From Sulfurimonas crateris (GTDB lineage Bacteria > Campylobacterota > Campylobacteria > Campylobacterales > Sulfurimonadaceae): a DNA stretch of 64,000 nt. A program made the position numbers and the translations under genes. Each line of letters opens with the position of its first letter. Position 1 is the first letter of the stretch. The notes below the pieces were generated by a model that saw only the letters and a program-made list of their open reading frames with translations, was not told where the DNA came from and made no database searches. This document shows, piece by piece, positions 1-8,836 of this stretch. Location: contig NZ_SZPX01000002.1 of NCBI RefSeq assembly GCF_005217605.1, positions 1-64,000 on the forward strand, in the 5' to 3' direction.

Positions 1-45
1 ACGGTTATATCTAAGTACATAAAAGTATGTATTTAAATGTGACTG

Positions 46-162
46 TCTAGGTGGCTATAGAGAGAGGGAAACGCCTGGCCCCATTCCGAACCCAGAAGCT
101 AAGCCTCTCATCGCTGATAATACTGCATCTTTCAGGTGTGGAAACGTAGGTCGCTGCCTAGT
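46..162 (+). rRNA. rrf: 5S ribosomal RNA
   Basis: The stretch carries the conserved 5S core (CCATTCCGAACCCAGAAGCT at 81-100). Its ends pair: CTAGGTGGC at 47-55 with GCTGCCTAG at 153-161, forming helix I with one or two G-U pairs. The length of about 117 nt fits bacterial 5S rRNA. It is the last gene of an rRNA operon whose 16S and 23S genes would lie to the left of the window. The exact ends are approximate. Confidence 0.93.
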
Positions 163-255
163 TGGTCATTTCTTCTACAATATAAATAATCAAAACAAAA
201 GCATGAAAGCTTATTCAATAAACTAATTTACAATCTTTTTAAAATAAAATTTATA

Positions 256-261
256 TATAAT
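256..261 (+). promoter_or_regulatory. -10 element of the ung promoter
   Basis: A TATAAT hexamer lies 27 nt before the ung start in a very AT-rich leader. No good -35 is seen, which is usual for Campylobacterota sigma70 promoters. A ribosome binding site (AGGAT, 279-283) follows. Confidence 0.5.
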
Positions 262-287
262 CAGTCAATTACTTTCATAGGATTCTA

Positions 288-953
288 ATGATACTTAACA
301 GTGAGTGGCATACTTTTTTAGAGGACGAGCTCTCAAAAGATTACTTTATAAAACTTCAGCGATTCATAGAGTCGGAGTACAGAACAAAAACAGTATTTCC
401 AAAATATGAAAATATTTTTAGAGCTTTTAACCTGCTTCATCCGGATAATGTTAAAGTTATAATAATAGGGCAGGACCCATATCACGGTCATAATCAGGCA
501 AACGGACTCGCTTTTTCAGTGTGTGATGAGTGTAAGATTCCCCCATCACTGGTCAATATCTTTAAAGAGCTGCAAGATGATCTACATTGTTCTATGCCTG
601 TAAACGGCAATCTGACTAAGTGGGCGGAGCAGGGTGTCTTGCTTATCAATAGTGTTCTTACTGTTGTAGAGGCTAACCCCAACTCGCATAAAAACATGGG
701 GTGGGAGATATTTACCGACTCGGTTATAAATAAACTCTCTTTAAGATATGAGGGCATAGTTTTTGTTTTATGGGGAGCTCCGTCTCAGAAAAAAGAGAGG
801 CTGATTGATTCAAAAAAGCATCTTGTACTAAAAGCGCCTCATCCCTCACCACTCTCTTCATATCGCGGTTTTTTCGGCTCTAAGCCTTTTTCACGATCAA
901 ACTCTTATCTTAAGGCTCATAATAAAGATGAGATCGACTGGTGTCTTAATTAA
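288..953 (+). CDS. ung: Uracil-DNA glycosylase (family 1)
   Basis: Removes uracil from DNA by cleaving the N-glycosidic bond, the first step of base excision repair of deaminated cytosine or misincorporated dUMP. The 221-residue length is typical of family 1. The water-activating motif GQDPYHG is near residues 61-67 (Asp63 is the catalytic base) and the DNA-intercalation motif HPSPLSSYRG is near residue 185. The start ATG is preceded by AGGAT at good spacing. It stands alone after the rRNA operon and its last 8 bases overlap the convergent hydrolase gene that ends at 946. Confidence 0.97.
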   Translation: MILNSEWHTFLEDELSKDYFIKLQRFIESEYRTKTVFPKYENIFRAFNLLHPDNVKVIIIGQDPYHGHNQANGLAFSVCDECKIPPSLVNIFKELQDDLHCSMPVNGNLTKWAEQGVLLINSVLTVVEANPNSHKNMGWEIFTDSVINKLSLRYEGIVFVLWGAPSQKKERLIDSKKHLVLKAPHPSPLSSYRGFFGSKPFSRSNSYLKAHNKDEIDWCLN

Positions 954-1950
954 CTCTGAATTTTGCTGTTACGCTCAGGTGGTCAGAGTAGCCTTTGCCC
1001 TTGTGTTTTGGCACCTTTGCACGAGATACTTCCCATCTGTTTATGCTCTTTTTTTTAAAGAGATACTCTTTGTCAAAATTTGAGATGGTGCCATGAATAT
1101 ATGAGATACCTTTCTGGTCTAAAAGGGGCTGAGAGATAAGTATATTGTCTAAAACCTCTTTTTTGCCTCTGTAGATGTATGTGTATCTGCTCTCTTTGTC
1201 TGCATCGTACCAGAGGTTATAGAAGCTATCTTTTGCATACTCTGCCTTTGAAGCTCTATCTCTTTGATTAATGGTTCCTAGTATGTGGTTTATCCCTGTT
1301 ATGCCATCAGTGTCGTTATGTTTTCTTTTTCTTTTAAACTTTATATACTCTTCGTAGTCTGAGTTAAAATCTCCAAGCAAGATGATATTTTTCTCAAACC
1401 CTATCTCAGAGACTCTTTTTTTAAGCGCTTTTGCAGAGATTATTCGTCTGCTCTCGGCTCCCGATTTTGATTTCCAGTGATTTACAAAAACATATAACTC
1501 TTTGCCGTTAACTACAAATTTATTCTCAAGGATGTTCCTATACTCTAACGTCTGCGTCACGCTTACCTCTTTGGAGTAGACAAATGGAATTTTGCTAAGA
1601 AGCGCTACTTTAATAGTGGTATCTTTTTTATCTGCAATGCTGTAGTATTGGTAATATAGCCCATGCTGTTTTAGCGTAAATCTCAGGTCAAGCAGTGCCT
1701 GAAGCGATTCAACCTCTTGAAGAGCTATGATGTCCGCATCAATCTCTTTTATCACCTGTGCGATATTTTTGAGCTTTATCTTGTAGTTTTTTTGGTTCCA
1801 AAGCGAAGAGCCGTTTGGAATATACTCACTGTACTCATGTCCGCTTTTTTGCAGGTCAAAGAGATTCTCTACATTATAGGTTGCTATTTTCAAAATTTTC
1901 TCTCCAAAAAGTGTTGCGCAGAACAAGAGAGCCAAAAACAGGTGTCTCAA
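946..1950 (-). CDS. Secreted endonuclease/exonuclease/phosphatase-fold hydrolase
   Basis: This 334-residue protein belongs to the EEP (DNase I-like) superfamily. The first ~16 residues (MRHLFLALLFCATLFG) form a signal peptide, so it should act in the periplasm or outside. Core motifs are intact: ATYNVENLFD near residue 23, ALQEVES with the metal-binding Glu, NHWKSKSG, GDFNSD, and the C-terminal SDHLSV with the catalytic Asp-His pair. The substrate cannot be told from sequence; nucleic acid or a phosphodiester/phospholipid are both possible. It is the last gene of a four-gene minus-strand run, one base after the M3 peptidase, and its 3' end overlaps ung tail-to-tail. Confidence 0.85.
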   Translation of the reverse strand: MRHLFLALLFCATLFGEKILKIATYNVENLFDLQKSGHEYSEYIPNGSSLWNQKNYKIKLKNIAQVIKEIDADIIALQEVESLQALLDLRFTLKQHGLYYQYYSIADKKDTTIKVALLSKIPFVYSKEVSVTQTLEYRNILENKFVVNGKELYVFVNHWKSKSGAESRRIISAKALKKRVSEIGFEKNIILLGDFNSDYEEYIKFKRKRKHNDTDGITGINHILGTINQRDRASKAEYAKDSFYNLWYDADKESRYTYIYRGKKEVLDNILISQPLLDQKGISYIHGTISNFDKEYLFKKKSINRWEVSRAKVPKHKGKGYSDHLSVTAKFRVN

Positions 1951-1951
1951 A

Positions 1952-3901
1952 CTATATGATCCCGTTTAGACGAAGCAGACTATCAGGGTTTGGCTCTCTT
2001 CCCATCAGCTCTTTAAAGAGTGTGCTCATGCTTTTTGCCCCGCCGCCCTCTAATATTATATGTAAATATTTTTTAGCGATCTCAGAGTCAAATATTCCCT
2101 CTTCTACAACGCCGAAAAATGCGTCGGCACTTAGAACTTCCGCCCATTTGTAACTGTAGTATCCTGCCGCATATCCGCCCGCAAAAATATGGGCAAAGCC
2201 GTTTTGAAACTTGTTGTACGATGGCGGTTTTATAAGTGCCGTATCTTCTCTGATGGAGTCTAGGAGATTTTGAACATCTTCGCCTTGATAGAGTTTTGTG
2301 TGGAGTTTAAAGTCAAAAAGAGAGAATTCAAGCTGTCTTAACATCCCAAGAGCAGAGAGGAAGTTTTTGCTCTCTACGAGCTTGTCTATCATCTCATCGG
2401 GAATGATCTCTTCTGTTTTATAGTGGCGTGCAAAGAGTTTTAACACACTTGGCTCGTAGGCAAAGTTCTCCAAAAATTGCGATGGAAACTCTACTGCATC
2501 CCACTCTACGCCGTTTACGCCGCTTACTTCATTCTCGCTTACATTGCTTAGCATATGATGCAGAGCGTGCCCCATCTCATGAAAAAGGGTCACGACATCA
2601 TCATGTCTTAGAAGTGAGGGATTTTTGCTTGAAGATGGCGGAAAATTACATACTATTACGGCTGAGGCGAGTTGTTCTTTGCCCTTTTCATCTTGGCAAT
2701 GTGTCTGGAAGTTGTTCATCCATGCACCTCCTTGCTTGCCCTTTCTGGCTTCAAGATCAAGGTAGAGCCTCGCTTTTAATCTGCCATCCAGATAGAGATC
2801 ATAAGAGAGAGCTTTTTTATGCCACAGCTCCTCGTCTACCTTTTTAAAGCTTATTCCAAAAAGTCTGTTTAAAAATTCAAACATCCCGTCTAAAACGCTT
2901 TTTTGCTCAAAATAGGGACGATACTCCTCCTCATCGATCTCATACTTCTCTTTTTTTAGTATCTCGCTGTAGTAGGCACTGTCAAAGCTTTTCAGCGGTT
3001 TTTTTGCTATCTTTTGAAGCTCCTCTAGCTCTTTTTTTGCCTGTGCTCTAGAGTTTAGTATCAGTTTTTCTAAAAAATCGACAACACTCTTCTCATCTTT
3101 TGCCATCTTGCTTGCAAGTGAGTATGAAGCGTAGTTTTTAAAGCCTAAAAGGGAGCTCATCTCATCTTTTAAAGATAAGAGCTCATCTATGATCTTGGCA
3201 TTTTGCGGCGCTCTTGTAACATAGGCACGGTAAAGCTCCTCTCTTATCTTCTCGTTCTTGCCGTAGGTCATATAGGCGATATATGAAGGCATCTGAAGCG
3301 TAAACCTATATTTTGTAACACCCTTTTCTTTAAATTTTGCGCTCTCTTTATCACTCTGTGGCAAGCCCTCTACATCTTTGGCATCGTTTATAATATACTC
3401 ATACTCATTTGTAGCATCAAGAAGGTTCTGAGAGAAGCTGTTTGATAGTTCACTCTTCTTTATGTTTATCTCTCCGAGCCTTGCTTTGCTCTTCTCATCA
3501 AGATGCGCACCGCTTAGTTCAAAGTTTAGTATATTGAGCTCCAAAACTCTTTTTTGTTCCTGATTTAGACTCTTGTGCTCTTTTTTTTCTATCTCTTTGT
3601 AAGCTTTGTAGATATCCAGGTTTTGTGAGAGCTTTGTAGAGTACTCTGTTATGATAGGCAGAGAGGCTGCGTATATCTTTTGCGTCTGCTTCGTGTTTTT
3701 AACGGAGTTTAGATGCGAGAGCGGAGTGAAAAACTGCTCTAGGCTCTCCTCCATCATCTCAAGCGGTTTTACAAAGTTTGCAAAACTCTTCTCTTGTATC
3801 TTTAAGAGTTTCTCTATTTTTTTATTATTGCTCTCTATTTTCTCGTTTAGCTCTTTGATAAAGCTCTTCAAATCTACTTTGAACTCTGGAAATTTACTCA
3901 T
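1952..3901 (-). CDS. prlC: M3 family zinc oligopeptidase (oligopeptidase A / thimet type)
   Basis: A cytoplasmic zinc metallopeptidase that cleaves short peptides, including those left by larger proteases and cleaved signal peptides. The 649-residue length and all-helical character fit the M3 family. The gluzincin motif HEMGH is near residue 440, inside the family pattern FHEMGHALHH, and is followed by the third-ligand region (GVEWDAVEFPSQFLENF). There is no signal peptide. It sits 2 bases after the trypsin-like protease gene and 1 base before the EEP hydrolase, so the two proteases are very likely co-transcribed. It could equally be named oligoendopeptidase F-like; the oligopeptidase A subgroup is my best match. 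Confidence 0.88.
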   Translation of the reverse strand: MSKFPEFKVDLKSFIKELNEKIESNNKKIEKLLKIQEKSFANFVKPLEMMEESLEQFFTPLSHLNSVKNTKQTQKIYAASLPIITEYSTKLSQNLDIYKAYKEIEKKEHKSLNQEQKRVLELNILNFELSGAHLDEKSKARLGEINIKKSELSNSFSQNLLDATNEYEYIINDAKDVEGLPQSDKESAKFKEKGVTKYRFTLQMPSYIAYMTYGKNEKIREELYRAYVTRAPQNAKIIDELLSLKDEMSSLLGFKNYASYSLASKMAKDEKSVVDFLEKLILNSRAQAKKELEELQKIAKKPLKSFDSAYYSEILKKEKYEIDEEEYRPYFEQKSVLDGMFEFLNRLFGISFKKVDEELWHKKALSYDLYLDGRLKARLYLDLEARKGKQGGAWMNNFQTHCQDEKGKEQLASAVIVCNFPPSSSKNPSLLRHDDVVTLFHEMGHALHHMLSNVSENEVSGVNGVEWDAVEFPSQFLENFAYEPSVLKLFARHYKTEEIIPDEMIDKLVESKNFLSALGMLRQLEFSLFDFKLHTKLYQGEDVQNLLDSIREDTALIKPPSYNKFQNGFAHIFAGGYAAGYYSYKWAEVLSADAFFGVVEEGIFDSEIAKKYLHIILEGGGAKSMSTLFKELMGREPNPDSLLRLNGII

Positions 3902-3903
3902 AT

Positions 3904-4995
3904 TTAATCATCCTCTTCATCTCTTTTTTGTTTTGTGGCACCAAATCTCTCTATCAAAATATCATCATACTCGTTTGCTTTTTTAAATAGTCTCTCCATG
4001 GCAGTTTTTCCCTCTTTTAGCGTTAATGAGGAGTCGATTATAAGGTATGATAGATATATAAAATTCTCATTTATAGAAAAACGCAGGTAGGAGAGGTTGT
4101 TGTTCTCGTTCAATAAAAAATCATAAATTTCAGATATGTTTTTTTGAGGTATTACGCAAAGTTTGGAGTCGCCTATGATGATCCCGTTGTCGTAGTAGTT
4201 TATCTCGATACGTGCAGTGCCGTGATCGACCCTCCATGAGGCTTGAGATCTTCTGGCAAGCGTTACGTTTACATCCAAAGACTCCAATATCTCTTCAAGC
4301 AGTTTTGTGCTGCCGATGGGGTTGTACCCCTTTCTTCGCAGTTTGGCTATCTCTAGCTTGCTTCCGCACTCAGGGCAGTAGTCGTTTTTTATCTTCTCTT
4401 CTTTTATGAGGTTCTTGCAAAATGGACATTTTATAATGTTTTGAGCGTTTATGTTTTTGTACTCTTTTAGCGCTTCATCAACGTAAAAGTAGGGAAGGGC
4501 AAAGCCCAGATTGTTGGAGTTTTGTATAATGAATGTATTTACTCCGATAACCTCTCCGTCCGTGTTTAAGAGCGGTCCACCGCTGTTTCCGGGGTTTATA
4601 GCGGCATCTATCTGAACATACTCAAGTTCCCCGTATATTCTTGAAGCTTTTGAGACTATTCCTTCGGTAGCGCTGTAGTGAAGTCCGTAAGGGTGACCGA
4701 TAGCTACTACGGTATCTCCATTTTGTACTCTTTTTGTTGAGAGGATAAGTGGATTTTTCGGCCTTTCAAAATCATAACTTATGAAAGCGAGATCAAAGTA
4801 TGCATCATCATAAACAACTTGAGCTATGCTTCTTTTTATCTTTTTTGCACTTATTACAACCTCTTTTAGACCTGCAACAACGTGGGAGTTGGTTACGATA
4901 ATATTATCTACAATAAAGCCTGTGCCGCTTCCGTATGGGGTCATGATCTGTATAATATTTTCGGCGTAGGTCTCTAATATAGCTTGAGTGTTCAT
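3904..4995 (-). CDS. Cytosolic trypsin-like (S1C) serine protease with zinc ribbon
   Basis: The N-terminal ~175 residues are a DegP/HtrA-like chymotrypsin fold with a complete triad: His in NSHVVAG (near residue 34), Asp in YFDLAFI, Ser in NPGNSGGPL. Unlike HtrA it has no signal peptide and no PDZ domain. The protease fold is followed by a zinc ribbon (CPFC...CPEC, near residues 192-212). A C-terminal ~130-residue alpha/beta domain follows that loosely resembles YbjN/secretion-chaperone-like folds. The architecture suggests a cytosolic protease with its own substrate-recognition domain. It follows a 437-aa gene of unknown function by 2 bases and precedes the M3 oligopeptidase, which could finish its peptide products. 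The function assignment is domain-level only. Confidence 0.8.
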   Translation of the reverse strand: MNTQAILETYAENIIQIMTPYGSGTGFIVDNIIVTNSHVVAGLKEVVISAKKIKRSIAQVVYDDAYFDLAFISYDFERPKNPLILSTKRVQNGDTVVAIGHPYGLHYSATEGIVSKASRIYGELEYVQIDAAINPGNSGGPLLNTDGEVIGVNTFIIQNSNNLGFALPYFYVDEALKEYKNINAQNIIKCPFCKNLIKEEKIKNDYCPECGSKLEIAKLRRKGYNPIGSTKLLEEILESLDVNVTLARRSQASWRVDHGTARIEINYYDNGIIIGDSKLCVIPQKNISEIYDFLLNENNNLSYLRFSINENFIYLSYLIIDSSLTLKEGKTAMERLFKKANEYDDILIERFGATKQKRDEEDD

Positions 4996-4997
4996 GG

Positions 4998-6311
4998 TTA
5001 TATCTCTTCAAAGTCAAGATTTTTAAGTTGCAGATAAAAGCTGTTGCTAAACTCGTTTAGGGATGTAAAGTTGAGCTTATCACCAAAGGGTTTCAGCATC
5101 TTGTAACGGCTCTGATAAGGAGAGATAATATCTTCTATCTTAGAGATAATAGCCTTTTTTGAAAAGGTGGCATTTTGCTCATCATAAAGAGTCGTGTAGC
5201 CTAAAGCGCTGAAAAACTCAGGATTTTGAATCTCTACAAGTGTGTGCAAGAGAGCTTTTGTAACGGGATGAAGCCCGTAGTTATAGAGCAGATAGAGGGC
5301 TACATATTTGTACATCGTAGGAATGACCTGATTGTATCTGTTGTTTTTATACCATCTTATCTTTGCAAGAGAGTCGTTTATAAAAATCTCTATCTCTTCA
5401 TGAGTAGATCTGTCACTTGGGTTGAAGGTGTATTTGGCATCATAAAAGTTGGTCTTGAACTCTTCAAAATCCATCTCGCCTAGCTCATTGATATACTCTC
5501 TTATCTCCTCGTTCTTCGACTCGACGGTTAGGTTCTCATCGCTAAAGTACTCAATGATCTTTTTGCTTGATTTCTGAAAAATTCCATACTTTGGCACGAT
5601 GAGATAATCTATTTTAAAAATAAGATACAGAAGAATAAATGACTGCATGGCAGCATTATCGTTTGAAGGCAGTGTGGCGATTTTGGCGTTTACTTCATCG
5701 ATCCATCTCTGTATAAAGTCGTACTTTAACTTTAGCTCCTCCTCGTCCATGCTCTTTAAATGCGCTATATCTTCAAGAGCGATCTCCGGAAATTCGCTTC
5801 TTGTGTACTCTTTGTCGAAGTCGGCGTTTAGAGCTATTTCTCTAAGTGGAAAAAAGATTTTTTGAGGCGTCATGGTGATGTTGTCAAGAAAAAGTTTTAG
5901 TTTTATATGCTCATCATCGCTGAAGTAGTAAGCGTATGTAAGCTGGTAGTTTCTCTCCAAGATTAGTCGTTTAAGAGCAACGTTTGCGGACGCTTTTTTT
6001 ACTAGTATCGCTTCTGCATAGAGGTTCTCTCTAGTGATCACTCCAGTTACTCTTGCCGTTCCTTGAAATAGTTCAAAGAGGAGCTTATCATCCTCTTTGG
6101 TGATTATAATGTTCTCATTTGATTTTGAGTCTGAAAAGTTTTCAAGAGATCTGAAAAAGAACTCATAGGCATTGAGAATCTCTTTTGCCTCAAACGCTTC
6201 GTTTGATCTGTTGAATAGATCCTCTTCATCCTTGGAGAGGTTCGCATTTATGCCTCTTCCAAATGAGTGCTTACGCTCGATCTTAGGTTCGAAAAAGTTT
6301 AGCCAATCCAT
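4998..6311 (-). CDS. Hypothetical acidic protein, first gene of the protease operon
   Basis: I do not recognise this 437-residue protein. It is acidic and predicted mostly helical, without signal peptide, membrane segment or cysteine motif. The first ~60 residues include an amphipathic charged stretch (NLSKDEEDLFNRSNEAFEAK). The middle contains long helical tracts with a hydrophobic patch (MQSFILLYLIFKIDYLIV). It starts the run that continues 2 bases later with the trypsin-like protease, so a partner, substrate or inhibitor role for that protease is possible but purely inferred. The divergent FNT gene lies across a 126-bp promoter region. Confidence 0.75.
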   Translation of the reverse strand: MDWLNFFEPKIERKHSFGRGINANLSKDEEDLFNRSNEAFEAKEILNAYEFFFRSLENFSDSKSNENIIITKEDDKLLFELFQGTARVTGVITRENLYAEAILVKKASANVALKRLILERNYQLTYAYYFSDDEHIKLKLFLDNITMTPQKIFFPLREIALNADFDKEYTRSEFPEIALEDIAHLKSMDEEELKLKYDFIQRWIDEVNAKIATLPSNDNAAMQSFILLYLIFKIDYLIVPKYGIFQKSSKKIIEYFSDENLTVESKNEEIREYINELGEMDFEEFKTNFYDAKYTFNPSDRSTHEEIEIFINDSLAKIRWYKNNRYNQVIPTMYKYVALYLLYNYGLHPVTKALLHTLVEIQNPEFFSALGYTTLYDEQNATFSKKAIISKIEDIISPYQSRYKMLKPFGDKLNFTSLNEFSNSFYLQLKNLDFEEI

Positions 6312-6403
6312 TGAGCCTCTTTTAGATGTTTATGACTCTAATTATAGTAAAAGCTTCTTTATAGCAGATTATAGTTTTCTATATTCTTTTAAAGATAGTT
6401 GCC

Positions 6404-6409
6404 TATAAT
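6404..6409 (+). promoter_or_regulatory. -10 element upstream of the FNT gene
   Basis: TATAAT in the context GCCTATAATTTG lies 29 nt before the FNT start codon. The 126-bp region also has to serve the divergent minus-strand operon. The ribosome binding site CAGGAG (6426-6431) follows. Confidence 0.5.
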
Positions 6410-6437
6410 TTGTTTTTATTTTATACAGGAGTATAGC

Positions 6438-7247
6438 ATGTCCTATTTGGTTCCTAGCGAGTTTGCAGTAAAAATGGTCGATGCAGGCGAGTCAAAAGTC
6501 TATATGTCAACAAAAGATACGGTTATTAGAGCTTTTATGGCGGGAGCTATCTTGGCTCTTGCAGCCGCTTTTGCCATTACTGTCAGTATGCAGACAGGTT
6601 CGCCGCTGCTAGGGGCGATCCTGTTTCCTGTTGGTTTCATTATGCTTTATCTTATGGGGTTTGACCTGCTAACCGGTGTTTTTGTTTTGGTTCCTCTTGC
6701 TCTTATCGACAAACGTCCCGGTGTGACTATAAAGCAGGTTCTTAGAAACTGGGGTCTTGTATTTGTGGGCAACTTTGCAGGAGCTCTTGTGGTTGCGTTT
6801 ATGATGTCGTTTATACTTACCTACGGTTATCAGATAGATCCAGGTGAAGTGGGCAGAAAGATCGGCTCGATCGGAGAAGATAGAACGATTGGCTATCAGG
6901 AGCACGGTGTCTGGGGATGGTTGACGGTTTTAATGCGCGGAATGCTCTGTAACTGGATGGTCTCAATGGGCGTTGTCGGTGCGATGATATCGACGACCGT
7001 AAGCGGAAAAGCGATAGCCATGTGGATGCCGATTATGCTCTTTTTCTATATGGGCTTTGAACACTCAATAGTCAATATGTTTCTGTTTCCCTTCTCTATG
7101 ATAATGGGCGGTGATTTTACGATAACTGAGTATCTTTTATGGAATGAGCTTCCCGTGGTTCTTGGCAACCTTGTAGGCGGGCTTGCGTTTACCGGACTTA
7201 CCCTTTATGCAACGCATATTAAGACCGGCGCAAAGAGAAAACTGTAG
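6438..7247 (+). CDS. Formate/nitrite transporter (FNT) family channel
   Basis: Pentameric inner-membrane channel for small monovalent anions (formate, nitrite or hydrosulfide). I chose the ATG at 6438 because AGGAG sits 7 nt upstream; an in-frame extension to 6399 has no ribosome site. The resulting 269 residues match the family. There are six hydrophobic segments. The second conserved loop shows GFEHSIVNMF, which carries the pore histidine, and GNFAGAL marks the Thr/Asn half-helix region. Formate and nitrite subtypes cannot be separated safely by eye; both fit a denitrifying, formate-using organism. A terminator-like hairpin starts at the stop codon, so it is probably monocistronic. Confidence 0.9.
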   Translation: MSYLVPSEFAVKMVDAGESKVYMSTKDTVIRAFMAGAILALAAAFAITVSMQTGSPLLGAILFPVGFIMLYLMGFDLLTGVFVLVPLALIDKRPGVTIKQVLRNWGLVFVGNFAGALVVAFMMSFILTYGYQIDPGEVGRKIGSIGEDRTIGYQEHGVWGWLTVLMRGMLCNWMVSMGVVGAMISTTVSGKAIAMWMPIMLFFYMGFEHSIVNMFLFPFSMIMGGDFTITEYLLWNELPVVLGNLVGGLAFTGLTLYATHIKTGAKRKL

Positions 7248-7271
7248 TTTCATAACTCATGAAACATTTTT
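7247..7271 (+). terminator. Rho-independent terminator after the FNT gene
   Basis: A perfect 7-bp stem (GTTTCAT / ATGAAAC, loop AACTC) at 7247-7265 starts at the last base of the stop codon and is followed by ATTTTT. Confidence 0.65.
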
Positions 7272-7403
7272 ATAAATATATCTACTCTTTTCATATCCAA
7301 ATCCGCTATAGTATGCTTAAGCTATTAATATCAAAAAAACAAATTATTATTATACTTTTAAGTTATTTTTGCTAATATTCCTCAAATATTATAAGGAAAT
7401 AGT

Positions 7404-8789
7404 ATGAGAAAGATAAGTTCAATAGCTTTAAGTTTACTTTTAGGGAGTTCACTTTTGGCAAGCGATGCTGCTATGCAAGAGCAGATCGATATGTTAAAAA
7501 AAGAGATAGAGAGTCTCAAAAAAGGGCAAGAGAAGAGTGATGCGCTAGTTGCAAACGTACAAAAAAGTTCTGCTATGGATAAGGTAAAGTTTGGCATTGA
7601 TTTTAGAAATGCTTATGAGATGCTTGATTATCAAGACAATCTCAACAACACAAGCGCGCAAAATAATTCACTCTTAACAAGCAGATTTTTACTAAGCATG
7701 TCGGCTTCTCCGATGAAGGGTTTGGCGTTTAAAGGTAAATTGGCGGTTTACTCTACGTGGGGCTCGCATCTTTATGTTGATGATGTGCCTTTAAAAGATT
7801 GGTCAGCAAACTCAAAGGCTGATGATACGGTTATGAGAATTAAAGAGGCATATTTTGTCTATAAAAACAAGATGGGTTCGCAGCCATACGTATTTAGCAT
7901 CGGTAGAAGACCATCAAGTACTGGCTTTTTGGCAAATATGAGAGAAAATGAGGAGATTGAAGGCTCTCCTTTGGCGCACATTACAAACATGGAAGTAAAC
8001 GGTGCGATGTTAAAACTTGACTGGAGCCGTTTTATAGATGGTGCATATACGAAATTTGTTTATGGACGTGCACATACGGGTGATATTACAAATGTTTATG
8101 GAACAGACAGTTCGTCTAATTTTGCGTGGGGACCATATGCTAGCACTGAGAGTGAAGATCAAGATGTCGACTTTTTTGTACTTTTAGGCGATGCATATAA
8201 TGATAAAAAGCATCAGATAATGTATGAGTGGGCGCATATATTTAACACAAAAGGGAAAAATCTTGCAACAAACGCCAATGCAGTTGATGCCGGAGTTGCG
8301 GATCTCTTTGCGCTCTCTTACAAAATCAATGGTCTCTCAGAAGATAAATCCTCTTTTTTAGGTAAAAGTATTGCTTTTGCTTCTATAGCTTCAACAAGAT
8401 ACAACGCAAAAAGCGGCTATACGCTTAATGGTTCATCAAATGGCGGTACGGCAAACGGTCACTCTTTTTGGGCAGGTGTCAATATTCCGGATATGATTAC
8501 AGAAAAGGGAAAAATCGGTTTTGAGTATAACTACGGCTCAAAACACTGGACTCCTATGACATGGGCGGAAGACACTGCTATTGGCTCAAAAATAGCTGTG
8601 AGAGGAGAGGCGTATGAGGCATACTGGAACTTTGATCTCTTTGGCGTCAAATACTTACCGTCTCAAATCAGATACACCTACGCACAACATGACTATACGC
8701 CAAATGTGAACTGTTCGGGATGGCTTCCTGTTGAAGAAGCTGATCTAGTTGCTCAAAACTTAAGATTTTTCGTAAGTTACAGATACTAA
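7404..8789 (+). CDS. Outer-membrane beta-barrel porin with N-terminal coiled coil
   Basis: The protein has 461 residues. Residues 1-19 are a signal peptide ending at SLLASDA. A short coiled coil follows (MQEQIDMLKKEIESLKKGQEKSD, ~24-46), of the kind that anchors trimeric porins to the cell wall. The rest is alternating aromatic beta-strand sequence, ending in RFFVSYRY with the C-terminal aromatic residue used by the BAM insertion machinery. I believe it belongs to a Campylobacterota-restricted barrel family (DUF3373-like), but I could not check this. The substrate is unknown. The ribosome site AAGGAAA lies just before the ATG. The neighbouring minus-strand mod operon converges on its 3' end. 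Confidence 0.8.
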   Translation: MRKISSIALSLLLGSSLLASDAAMQEQIDMLKKEIESLKKGQEKSDALVANVQKSSAMDKVKFGIDFRNAYEMLDYQDNLNNTSAQNNSLLTSRFLLSMSASPMKGLAFKGKLAVYSTWGSHLYVDDVPLKDWSANSKADDTVMRIKEAYFVYKNKMGSQPYVFSIGRRPSSTGFLANMRENEEIEGSPLAHITNMEVNGAMLKLDWSRFIDGAYTKFVYGRAHTGDITNVYGTDSSSNFAWGPYASTESEDQDVDFFVLLGDAYNDKKHQIMYEWAHIFNTKGKNLATNANAVDAGVADLFALSYKINGLSEDKSSFLGKSIAFASIASTRYNAKSGYTLNGSSNGGTANGHSFWAGVNIPDMITEKGKIGFEYNYGSKHWTPMTWAEDTAIGSKIAVRGEAYEAYWNFDLFGVKYLPSQIRYTYAQHDYTPNVNCSGWLPVEEADLVAQNLRFFVSYRY

Positions 8790-8806
8790 ATTTTTCGTAT
8801 TTTAAA

Positions 8807-8836
8807 AGTAATGCTATAAGGTTTGTAGCGTTACTT
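8807..8836. terminator. Possible bidirectional terminator between porin and mod operon
   Basis: An imperfect hairpin (AAGTAATGCTA / TAGCGTTACTT) lies between the convergent genes and overlaps the last codons of the TOBE gene. U-rich stretches flank it only loosely, so the call is tentative. Confidence 0.35.

Noticed and set aside
163-255. tRNA or further rRNA-operon gene after 5S
   Set aside because: No cloverleaf, TTC loop or CCA end can be found in this AT-rich spacer.
2428-2847. 139-codon open frame opposite the M3 peptidase
   Set aside because: It lies wholly inside a well-supported gene on the other strand and its product (His/Arg/Leu-rich) looks like an antisense shadow.
6399-6437. 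Upstream extension of the FNT gene by 13 codons
   Set aside because: The AGGAG ribosome site lies inside this extension and fits the ATG at 6438; the -10 element also overlaps it.
7311-7339. ModE-like half site CGCTATAGT before the barrel gene at 7404
   Set aside because: Only one half matches; the partner half at the required spacing lacks the CG and TATA bases.
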